The translations under genes and the position numbers were made by a program. This document shows positions 24,492 to 34,303 of a stretch of DNA of 64,000 nt, piece after piece. Numbering within the stretch: the stretch's first letter is position 1; every line of letters starts with the position of its first letter. A model generated the notes under the pieces. It was given only the letters and a program-made list of their open reading frames with translations. It was not told the origin of the DNA and ran no database searches. Source of the DNA: Pyronema omphalodes (taxonomy: Eukaryota > Ascomycota > Pezizomycetes > Pezizales > Pyronemataceae); contig JAJJXM010000001.1 of the NCBI GenBank assembly GCA_024516155.1, positions 1,364,001-1,428,000 on the forward strand, in the 5' to 3' direction.

Positions 24492-25472
24492 ATGACAAAG
24501 TCTTATGCATCAGTCCTCATGGGTGAACAGTCTAAACCTGTGCCTACGAGTAGTAATACACAACCCACCGACAACGCCTCTTCTCACTGTCCCAATAATG
24601 GAAGCAGCTACCATCATTACTCTCAGCCGACTGATAAAGCCTACTCTATTTCTCTCAATAAGGCAAATATCCGCCATCTTCATTCACTTTTCATCACCAC
24701 CTATTCACTGATCTGGATTCTGGGCCATTCGTGATGTTTACTTCTGTAACATCTCGAGAGCAAAAGATTTTACAGTTAGCCAGGCTGCCCGGCTCAGTTC
24801 AAAAACGATCTTCTTCAAGTGTTAGACGAACTCATCATGAATGTATGTTTTCACACTATCTTACCCACAAGATTACTAATGTGAAGAAATTAGAATAGAC
24901 AAACGTTGAAAGAACTGGTATTACAAAACTGCGACAAGAGCCAGATAGGATTTCCAATGCTATACATCAACTCAAAGCAACTTTGGAAGAATCCCCTAGA
25001 AGTTAGGGAAATACTGGTTTACTGTATTCGCTCATTGATGACCCAGTGGCTAAGATACGGGAGAATGTACAGTGCGTCTTGTTTCCCTACGGTTTGAACA
25101 GAGATACTAACTCAGTTTAGGATGTTGATCGAGCAGCTGCCTGATCATAATCACCGCAACAAAGATGGCCTATCTCTACCACTGGCTATCGTTGCCGATC
25201 GCTTGAAAAATAAGGTAACGCAGGCTGCAAATACCGCCAGGAATCTAATTAAAGAGAAGTAAGTCGACCGCCAGAAAAACTCTTACTCGCTCTTAGAGCA
25301 TTTTCACGCTTTTTGCAGGAACATTTTAACCTTTCATCGAGCATCCATCAGTCGTGCGAGACAATCAAGACATGATTCTTTACTCGCGGCACACCACGAC
25401 GCACACTGTTATGGAGTGTGTGGTCTTCGGGATACGATTTCAAAATTCATTATTCATCGACAACAGATATAA
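24492..25472 (+). pseudogene. Family 2 gene, copy 1: frameshifted relic
   Basis: Compared with copy 2, a 7-nt insertion near 24715 shifts the frame of the first exon, which begins MTKSYASVLMGEQSKP. Introns still look usable: 24843-24898 (GTATGT), 25072-25120 (GTGCGT with a perfect TACTAAC branch) and 25259-25318 (GTAAGT). The middle exons read a helical, probably coiled-coil sequence (LIDDPVAKIRENVQ, then MLIEQLPDHNH). An in-frame TAG at 25004-25006, present in all copies, separates two exon blocks unless a longer alternative intron (24843 to ~25006) removes it. No known domain. The last exon may instead continue in a second frame (see 25354-25737). Confidence 0.55.
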
Positions 25473-25737
25473 AGCTTGGGAGGGCGAATTTGTACGGTTT
25501 GCGAACAGTGTAATATCAGAGCTCCATGTCGTCGTTATGTATCCTACTTCGGTTGCCTTTACCATCATACTCACGCCACTTGTCGAGACCTTATTGTTCT
25601 GCGTTGAAATACAGAACGCAATCAGCAAAAGGGCGGCACCCTTTTTGAAGGAGCCCCAGAAAATCATTCGGTGTTGCAGTACAGTTTGGAAGGGGAAAAC
25701 GAAAAATGACGGGCTTGGGAAGCTAGGAAACTGGTGA
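25354..25737 (+). CDS. Open frame at the 3' end of the family 2 locus, copy 1 (doubtful)
   Basis: 127 codons overlapping the family 2 terminal exon in another frame, beginning with GTG here and ATG in copy 2 (36825-37208). Copy 3 has a TGA where the others have TGG. It includes HTTTHxVM, DNRYKAWEGEF and a hydrophobic VAFTIILTPLV stretch, and stops just before the minisatellite. It could be the true last exon with an unrecognised splice, or chance. No family recognised. Confidence 0.25.
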   Translation: MRDNQDMILYSRHTTTHTVMECVVFGIRFQNSLFIDNRYKAWEGEFVRFANSVISELHVVVMYPTSVAFTIILTPLVETLLFCVEIQNAISKRAAPFLKEPQKIIRCCSTVWKGKTKNDGLGKLGNW

Positions 25738-25766
25738 TATCAGGTCGCTACTATCATTTGGGGATT

Positions 25767-26003
25767 GGAGAATTGGAGAATTGGAGAATTGGAGAATTGG
25801 AGAATTGGAGAATTGGAGAATTGGAGAATTGGAGAATTGGAGAATTGGAGAATTGGAGAATTGGAGAATTGGAGAATTGGAGAATTGGAGAATTGGAGAA
25901 TTGGAGAATTGGAGAATTGGAGAATTGGAGAATTGGAGAATTGGAGAATTGGAGAATTGGAGAATTGGAGAATTGGAGAATTGGAGAATTGGAGAATTGG
26001 AGA
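25767..26003. repeat. 8-bp minisatellite GGAGAATT, about 30 units
   Basis: Almost perfect tandem array at the right edge of copy 1. It is open in several frames only because of its regularity, so it is not treated as coding. The same unit occurs at the right edge of copy 2 (37236-37290). Confidence 0.95.
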
Positions 26004-26131
26004 AGTTGCAGAAGTTGCAGAAGTTGCAGAAGTTGCAGAAGTTGCAGAAGTTGCAGAAGTTGCAGAAGTTGCAGAAGTTGCAGAAGTTGCAGAAGTTGCA
26101 GAAGTTGCAGAAGTTGCAGAAGTTGCAGAAG
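26004..26131. repeat. 9-bp minisatellite AGTTGCAGA, about 14 units
   Basis: Directly follows the 8-bp array with no spacer. The same unit forms the terminal array of copy 3 (53421-53490). Confidence 0.95.
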
Positions 26132-27160
26132 AATTGCAGAAGCATTACAGAAGTCTAATTCCACACCATAGCAGACCAAAAAAACAGCTTGCAACAACAA
26201 ATACCCGGAAACTTAAAACGCAAAACCAGTATGCAAAGGAATAATACAGTGTATTCCGCATTCCATCAATAAACCATCCAAATGTACCGATTCAACTTAT
26301 AATAACCCTGCTTAGCTCTTCTTACCAAACATATTTTCATACATTGCAGGTTCTACATTCCAAGTCCCAAGTTCCAAATTCCAAGTCCCAATAGCCGCTT
26401 CATACTTACAATACTACCATATCACCTACCATATCTCTTCATTCCCTAACCTCTTCCAATCTCAATGCAACCTATATCTAACCTTAAATTTCAATCCTGT
26501 TACCACACCCATTACGCAATTCTGAACTTTATCCAACGTTTTGTCTACGTATTATATACAAGCTTATATTTTTGTTGTATTCATACTTCTGTCTATGTCT
26601 ATGTCTATATCTATTTACGATTACATATCATTCTGTATTCCATATCCTGTATCCTGTATCATGTATCTTGAATCGATTATCGGTAGGTTCACTGTTGTGT
26701 ATGTTGTTTGCTTTAGAGGGGGGTTTTTGGGGACTTGAGGACTTAAGGACTTGAGGAGTTGAAGACTTGAGGAGTTGAGGGCTTGAGGAGTTGAGGGCTT
26801 CAAGACTTGGGGACTTGGGAACTTGAAGGATAATGATGATTCTTTTTATGGATTGTGATAGAAATTGTGGGTTGTGAGGTATGGATAGAAGTTTGGTGAG
26901 ATGATGGATTGTGGGTATATGAGGGCTTGTGGGCGTGAATGCATGGGTGTATGGGTACGTGGTGGAAGATATGGGATATGATATGATGTTGTGTTATTAA
27001 GAATTTAAGATTCCATGGACTTTAGATTTTGGAATATGAGTTATATATAAATGGACTTAGATCTGGACTTGGGAATATAGTGTGGTTACGGTAATGATCT
27101 GGTTGTGTTGAAGGTTGGATGCCGGGAATATGATATAGCGGGATTGGGGATTTGAGAGAT
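26132..27160. other. AT-rich spacer between segmental copies 1 and 2
   Basis: No gene. Simple repeats include CTATGT near 26592-26610 and ACTTGAGG-type units at 26735-26825. The small open frames here are low-complexity. Confidence 0.5.
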
Positions 27161-27262
27161 TGAGAGATTGAGAGCTTTCAGGAGGCCTGTTTTGATACTT
27201 ATTGTTAGATACTTCCAACATCCTTCAAATTCCATATACTCCACATACTCCACAAATTCCAC
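27161..27262 (-). repeat. Inverted copy of the 5' junction of segmental copy 3
   Basis: This stretch, including CTTTCAGGAGGCCTG and GATACTTATTG, is the reverse complement of 37320-37422, with one or two small indels and differences in the ATATGGAGT-type repeats. Both arms run into GGGGAATT/AATTCCCC arrays on the same side. Confidence 0.85.
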
Positions 27263-27566
27263 AATTCCCCAATTCCCCAATTCCCCAATTCCCCAATTCC
27301 CCAATTCCCCAATTCCCCAATTCCCCAATTCCCCAATTCCCCAATTCCCCAATTCCCCAATTCCCCAATTCCCCAATTCCCCAATTCCCCAATTCCCCAA
27401 TTCCCCAATTCCCCAATTCCCCAATTCCCCAATTCCCCAATTCCCCAATTCCCCAATTCCCCAATTCCCCAATTCCCCAATTCCCCAATTCCCCAATTCC
27501 CCAATTCCCCAATTCCCCAATTCCCCAATTCCCCAATTCCCCAATTCCCCAATTCCCCAATTCCCC
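27263..27566. repeat. 8-bp minisatellite AATTCCCC, about 38 units
   Basis: Near-perfect array. The complementary strand reads GGGGAATT, four G per unit, so it is G-quadruplex capable. It is the expanded, inverted counterpart of the short GGGGAATT array at 37290-37321. Confidence 0.95.
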
Positions 27567-27836
27567 ACCCCCGTTCCCCTCACTCCGTATTCTCCATATT
27601 CCAAAGCAACCACACCACAAGAACCAAGCGATCCATAAATAACAACAACATATCAAAAAAAAAAACAAAAAAAAAAAAACAAATGAAATCAATATTCTCT
27701 GATATAAACCCCAAAAACTATTACAAAACTTCGAAAAAAAAGGAATTGATCTGAATTTTATTTTCTACTCCCTCCAACCCCTCCTCGCTGAGTCCTCCTC
27801 TCTCTCCCCCCCTCCTCCTGCTTTGCGTATGTAATC

Positions 27837-27874
<38 letters not shown>

Positions 27875-27900
27875 GGAAAAAGAAAAAAATGCCCATAACA
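27567..27900. other. Simple-sequence spacer with poly-A tract
   Basis: A-rich runs near 27655-27680 and an uninterrupted run of about 31 A at 27838-27869 follow the AATTCCCC array. No gene. The run could be a retroposon tail, but no matching element body lies upstream. Confidence 0.6.
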
Positions 27901-27993
27901 TCAGGATTATCTTGGGGAATACCGGTCAAATTCATCGTACTGCTGCGTCACTCAATGATAACGGGCCCAATGTGAATAACAATAGTGTATCTG

Positions 27994-28148
27994 AAGCCGG
28001 CTATCAGGACTGACGGCTGAATGGAGTTGAGCCATGTCGGTCTTTGATGGCATTTCCTCAGCATCAAAGCCGGCTATCAGGACTGACGGCTGAATGGAGT
28101 TGAGTCATGTCGGCCTTTAATGGTATTTCCTCAGCATCAAAGCCGGCA
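27994..28148. repeat. 73-bp tandem duplication
   Basis: AAGCCGGCTATCAGGACTGA begins at 27994 and 28067, and a third partial unit starts at 28140. The two units differ by a few transitions only. Confidence 0.85.
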
Positions 28149-28199
28149 TGTGGGAGCGAATCTCTTTATCTAGGGCATATATTATGCTGCCGCCAGTGT

Positions 28200-29390
28200 A
28201 GCGAAATATAGATTCAATATTCCACGAAATTAGCCTTTGTTTTTGTAGAAAGGAAGGTGGGGATATACCTCCGAATGATTATGTATGACCCACTACGGGG
28301 GTGCCCTATGGCGAGAAAATATAGACGTGGAAGCGTTGAAGGCATGCATTATGGTGATAGTGACTCAGCGATGTCGACGGAATGGTGGAAGAAGAAGTGG
28401 TAGGGTTCATGTTCCAATAAAGGACAAGATGCACCGGTTTCCGGGTGATACATGCGATGTTACCTGTTATAGATGCTAGTGGGTTGCAGTAGATTTAGAA
28501 TCGAAGTGGAATATACGCAGGAGATGCAGTTGCGACGCGGCAGAGGTTCTCACAGAGAATACCGGCCAATTTTGTTGTACTAGGAAGGTCGGAATATACC
28601 TCCGAGTGATGGGTGAGACCCACTCTGGGGATCCTCCGGCGGGGAAATACAGACGTGGAAGCGTTGAAGGCATAGATTAGACATACTTGATGCATGAATT
28701 ATGGTAATGACTAAGGAGCGGTGTTGATGGAGCAGTGGAGGAGGAAGTCATGGGTTTCATGATTTACGACGGGGCGGGACGGGATGAGTTTCTGGGTTAC
28801 AGATTTTATGTCTCCTTGCTGTAGATGCTAGTGGGTTGTAGTAGATTGAGAATCGGGGTGGAGTATACGCGGGAAGTGATGTAACAAAGCGGGTCAGCGT
28901 GAGGCAGGATTTTCGCGGGGAATCCCGGAGAAAGTTTACCTTTCATATTTTATATTTCAATCATCGTTAGAGGCCTTTGAAGCCTATGTGGGATGGGCCA
29001 AATCAGTCATAGAATGGAGGTGGGGATATACCTGCTGATGATTATGTATGAATCACTCTGGTGATTTCTTGTGACGAGGAACTATAGGCATCAAAGCGTT
29101 CAAGGCATAGATCAGAAACATTTGAAGCATGAACCATGGTGATAACGACGCAGCAATTGATATTAGTAGAGTAGTAAAGACGGAAGAGATAGGCTCCATT
29201 ATCCACGACGGGACGGGATGTATCAATATGTGGGACGGGCATTCGATGTTTCCTTACTGTAGATGCTAGTGGGTTGAAGTGAAATTAGAACTGAGGTGGA
29301 AAACACGCGGGAGGTCATGTATCGAAGCGGCTCAGTGTGAGGTAGGATTCTCGCGGGGAATACCGGCCAAATTCATGATGCTGCTGCGGC
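28200..29390 (+). repeat. ~350-440-bp tandem repeat array, copy 2
   Basis: Three units marked by GCTAGTGGGTTG at about 28475, 28827 and 29265 (periods 352 and 438). They are homologous to the copy 1 array and again precede family 1 directly. A further partial unit (GAATACCGGTCAAATTCATC) lies at 27914-27942. Confidence 0.8.
29355..29383 (+). promoter_or_regulatory. GAATACCGGCCAAATTCAT motif upstream of family 1 copy 2
   Basis: Same sequence and same distance from the gene as at 19428-19456. Confidence 0.4.
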
Positions 29391-29676
29391 GAAGAAGCCA
29401 GGTGATGGAGCGGGGATGGAGGTATCGAGTTCAACATTTAATCCAGACAGAATTCCCAAGGAACAATCATCCCCCGTGTCTTCTCATCTCTCAACTCCAC
29501 ACGATACAAATTTTGAACCCTACTCCTTCGCGACAGCAATTGGCTCTCTCAAACCTTCTTTTGGAATTTATAATGTCTCACTTCAAAGCCCCGACCGTCG
29601 GAGAGGAAAACACAGAAAGAGGTAATATACAGCTTGTCCACCGTCCACCGGCAACCCCGTTCGCTCCCCAATTTAG

Positions 29677-30847
29677 GGAAGCTACCATGTTGATACACAG
29701 CTGACCGTAAAAGTGAGCCCTCAGTCAACCAACGCAGGAACCATTGCGACCGAAGTTTGTACCTGTAACATTGCGAATTCCGATGTTCAAACAAACAATA
29801 TTGAGGAGTACGACCAGAAGAAATGCTTGCTCCACGACGTCGCGGAATCTTATGAACCCGCTTCTAATTGCCAGGATCTCAATGAGACATTGAAAACTGG
29901 ACCGTCCAAAACATCAAAGATTCCCTTCGACCCACTTGTTCCTGCTGCGATGTCTCGACCATCTGCTGCTCCACAGATTTTGGGCAGAAGTTTCCATACT
30001 GGACCATCTGGGACGACAAAGATGGCCTTCAACCTGCTTCATCCTTCACTGAGGCCAATGGAACGACAACTTCTCAATGTAGAGTCAGCTGTGAATGATG
30101 TCATGGCAGCACGCATGAACCATGCCAGAGCCGAGACCGAGTTACAGAGGGCAGAGGAAAAGCTGAATGCGGCAACAGAGTTGCTGATGTCAAGGAAGGT
30201 AGTTGCTATGCAGAAGACACTGGAAAATATTCTGGCTGCCAAAGCGTTGAAGTCTGCAAAAGCCCGGAAAGAAGAGGTGGCGGAAAACCTCAGAGGAGCT
30301 GCACAGAGAAGGAGGGACACAGTTGCCTCACAGTTCCAGGCCGAAGTAAGATTACGGGCTTTGATGGCGAAGAAGGAGAATGGTTTCCAGGTTGTGCCGG
30401 AGGTTGTGGGAAAAACTGTGGATGGGAGTATGATGGAGATCCCCTGGAATCAAATCGTATTCGAGCCCACTGCGTCAAATGAGGTAACAACCGCTGCTTG
30501 ACAGAGCCCTATTATAACACAAAACTAACAAAAACACTTAGTCGTCGGAGAAAGATCAAGCAATGCCGGATGCAACCGACAACAAATCGATTGTAGATGT
30601 TGAGGTAAAAACCTGTGCAGAGCAGACTCCGCGAATGCACTTTGCAGGTTCACAGCTGTGCAAGGAATTTCACATCACAGTCATTGAAGAACCACACCTT
30701 TCTCACAATGATGATGATCCATTGCTTGACCGGGGTATGAGGACCATGCCGGACACCATATTGTTGCAACATGTTGACAACAGTGTAGACTTTGATGAAT
30801 TTGACATCACAGCATCAATGTGGTTCCGTTACTGGGGGAGTGCATAG
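29677..30847 (+). CDS. Family 1 coiled-coil protein, copy 2 (unknown function; 5' end uncertain)
   Basis: Exons 29677-30483 and 30542-30847 with the same 58-nt phase-0 intron as copy 1, at least 370 residues and exactly the same length. The first ~110 residues and the last ~120 are almost identical to copy 1. The region between, about nt 30010-30430, is strongly diverged (for example VNDVMAARMNHARAE against VHDIITARINNAKAK), yet has no stop and no indel and keeps its heptad-like Ala/Glu/Leu pattern. This argues for a translated, selected protein. As in copy 1, no ATG begins the first supported exon; ATG 29573 is out of frame unless spliced differently. No known domain. Confidence 0.62.
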
Positions 30848-33800
30848 TGTTATAGTCCTTCACAGGGCAAACACCAGATCTACTTATAATAATTATGTCA
30901 ACCATCAGTGCTTTTGTCCGTACAAATAGATGGTTGGCGAAGGATTTATTGATTTATCATAAGTTATACTGTATTAATAGTTATGCCGATTGAGAGCTTG
31001 TATGAATGCTCACTAACTTTGTTTTCGGGCTGTGTGTCTATATATTTATGAGTAATTATTATTTTTCTTTTAATTTATATTTATTTACCTTTGCTTGGAG
31101 CATACTAATTCGAAACTGTGCCTTCATATCTTCAATGACATGAACATTATCTTCATGGTTTTCCTTTGATACTTCATAACATGGGATAAATCTATAAGCC
31201 AACAATCAACCATTTATTAGTACGCACGAAAATACCTTTTGTTGGCATTATCACTATAAGCATAATTCGTGCTTGGAACCCTGTAATAGACTACGAACCC
31301 CTATCAACTCCTTTCTTTGGATGCAGCAGCGCCGGGGGGGGGAGGAAGGCAGTGAGAGGGGCCAGGGGAGATGAGGGATTTTATGACCTCCATCTCCTGC
31401 GCAAGTGTTTCAACGATAATCTGTACAGTCTCCATCTACCATCTCCCATTTCCCAATACTTCGTCTCCCATCTCCCATCTTCCAATATCCCCATCTTCCA
31501 ATATCCGCAATCGCATGTTCCTTCCAATTTTTTTTTCATTATTTCCTTCATCCGTTAATTTCAAATTGCAGTTTTCATGTTTTTGTGTATTGTTACTTGA
31601 ACGTCGACCCTTAGCCCTCAGCCCTGAGCCATGGGCTCTGACCCCTGGGCCGTTTCTGGTTTCTGGTGTTGATTCATGGTTTTTGGTTTGTGGTTTATGG
31701 TTTTCGGTTTGTGGTTTTCGGTTTGTGGTTTATGGTTTTCCGAGTTACGGGAGTCATCGGAATATTTCTTAGTCACTTTCTTCGGAGTTAACGCCGAAAT
31801 GCTGAAATGTCACCGGATCGGAGTGTTCGATCGGAATAACTATGTCTTGTCAGGGTAAAGAACCTCAGAATATCGGAAGGATCCTAAGATATCGAATGAC
31901 TTGAAGAATCTGAGAAGACCTGGTGAAAAATTGAACAAGAATCGGACAAGTTGGATTTTGTGTAAATCACAGAAGCGGGGTGACGAGTACCAGAGGAACC
32001 GGAAGCATTACTCAAACCAATGATTGAGTTGATGGTATATCATTGGACCAACTAGATGTACCGATTTTGCTCATGAGAACGCTACTGCTTATGCTGAGCT
32101 TTTTGTACGTACGAACGGTCACCTCGTAATCGGTTCATCGATCCATTTTTCGACTGGTTCATCGCCATTCGCTATAAAACACTACCCACATTACTCATTG
32201 GAAAATTCGGAATATTGAAGCCCGAAATTATATTTACGTTATGGTTGTGTCGCTTGATGAGTACTTTTTTCTTCCCTCTTTATTCCTACGGCTGTCGTGA
32301 GGTGTCCAAAATACTTTTTCCTGAGACAGCTTCGCTAACTCTAACGCTTTCATGTAATATTGTCTGTATGGTACTATTTTCTGTATCTCTAATATTTCAA
32401 CCGCCATGACTCCGGGCACTGCACAGGTATCTCATAAACCATGAGCCATCAATATCCTACAGGCTTTACTATTACTAATGCTATCACTGCACACGTTGTC
32501 TTGATGATACGGAACCGCAGCAAATACCAGCAAAGATCAACCAGGCTCAAAGTTTCAGCCAAAATCTGCCGTTAAGACTGGATTATTATGCTTCACATCA
32601 GTTTCGGGATGCCCCGTATGTAGCCTTTATTCTCTATTTAACAGCTATAAGACAAAACATGTGCACTGAAACTTGTGTATTTCCTGTATTTCCTGTATGT
32701 ACCGGAATATCAATGACTCTCCTTGATACTCTTTCAACATGTCACATCTGAAATACTTGCTAAAGCTCCCAGCCTTTGACGGGAGGTATGCTGATATAAT
32801 ACGCGGTGACTAGAGTAAAGCTTTTAAGTTCTGAGAAATTGGTTTTCATGATGACTGAATGGTAGGCCGCTGGCGTAAACGATTATATGATTTGCTGCAA
32901 GGCGAATAGAAATAACGAGGAAAGAAATAGAGGGTGTTGTTAATGCTTTGGATACTCCACCGATCGCGGTGTGAAAGGTTGATGACCTTGATAAAAGCCC
33001 GTGCTGCCGTTTCTCCCCCCCTCTCCCTCCCCGGGCGAAAGTCTCCGGGGTACTTGAGCTTCAAGCCACCGATAATGTGTAAACTATTTGAATGAAAGGG
33101 CTGTTTATAGAGTTTATGCTAGTAATAACTGTCTAAGAAGAACTATTCAGCTCAGAACACGAAGGATTCCAAAGACAGGGATTATTTTCCAGTGAATACA
33201 GGTAACAGCTGTACTGATACAATATCTGCTGAAGATTATGCGGATGAGATAGAAGTATACAACATAAAGTTATGATTGATTATTCTGTACATTTACAACT
33301 TTTATTTAGAGAAATTGGCATTAACCCAGTCTTGAAACATTTATTCCAATGTATGAGTATCAGTACTTCTTCATTTCGATGCATAACATTAGCTACCTAC
33401 CTCTCTTTTCATATGGTACATCCAGTAAGATGTTGACGCCTATCGCGGTAACTCCATCACTTTAATATGATGATCAGAAACATAGCACACTCCGTATCTG
33501 TTGCAAGATGCAATATGCATTTGAGCACCTAGTTATTGTTTCTGGACATCCCGGTCATTGTATATCACTAGTTCATAACCAATCCTGCATAAACTGTTCA
33601 TATTCCTGTATGTATACGGTATAACTATAACTATATCACCCTTATTCCGCCAATCAATCCAATCCAGCCCAATCCAATCTTTCCCTGATCGATTCCATCA
33701 CCCCCCCCCCCCCCCCAACACCTCCCCTCACCAAATATCCCAACAACGCACAACGTCAACTGTAACCTGCAATCTACCAGTACCTGCGATCCCGATCCGC

Positions 33801-34303
33801 CACAACCCCAAAATCCATCCCCCTTGTTCCTCCCAGGTCCTCAGACAACCAGCCAGGCCTTTCCAAAGCTTTTTTCACTTTCTACCCATTTAAATCCATA
33901 GTTCAGCATCCAGCTTACATCCAGACACAGACCCAAAACCGAGACGTCATATCCTTCCCCGCTCCCGTTTCTAGTAGAATAAATTTCCATGACTACCGCC
34001 CCAAAGGACTGCATTTTGAGATATTGATATTTCACGTAATTAAGCGGCTCTGTATAATGCAGGATTCCTCCAGGGAACACCGTCCAAATTCATCGTACTG
34101 CCTGTTAGCAGTATTGATGTGTCGAAAAAGCCAAGTCGTGGAGCGGTGATGGAGGCATAGAGCTCGACTGATAATGGACTTAGAATTCACCAAGCACCAT
34201 CATCCCTTGCGTCTCCTCTCCGCGCCTCATCATTCACCTCCGTTTTAAATCCTTTTTATTCTTTGTTTATCGCCATGTTTTGCGTCTACATTAGATCTCA
34301 ACT
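30848..34303. other. Long non-coding part of copy 2
   Basis: Counterpart of 20921-24491: G-tract near 31333-31341, a reduced 16-bp array (31478-31506), an expanded GGTTTGTGGTTTATGG-type repeat (31675-31740) and a C-tract (33701-33716). The stretch 31860-33050 is closer to copy 3 than to copy 1. No coding region is supported. Confidence 0.5.
34073..34100 (+). promoter_or_regulatory. Motif GAACACCGTCCAAATTCATC upstream of family 2 copy 2
   Basis: Identical to the copy 1 instance and at the same distance (~205 bp) from the family 2 ATG. Confidence 0.4.

Larger units (their letters stand above)
18420..26131 (+). repeat. Segmental duplication, copy 1
   Basis: First of three related segments. It contains satellite-like repeats, the family 1 gene (19750-20920), a non-coding stretch with a G-tract and a 16-bp array, the family 2 relic (24492-25472) and terminal minisatellites (25767-26131). 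Family 1 in copy 2 lies 9927 bp downstream in the same order and orientation. Long tracts such as 23260-24480 are almost identical to copy 2. Confidence 0.9.

Noticed and set aside
25723..26244. Several overlapping frames of 125-159 codons on both strands
   Set aside because: They lie in GGAGAATT and AGTTGCAGA arrays; periodic sequence without stops is open in many frames at once and is not evidence of a protein.
27086..27692. Frames of 115-175 codons encoding IGELGNWG or SPIPQFPN repeats
   Set aside because: Translation of the AATTCCCC minisatellite, open on both strands.
18420..34100. CRISPR-like array
   Set aside because: The direct repeats are hundreds of base pairs long and degenerate, in a eukaryotic genome with introns; they do not have the repeat-spacer structure.
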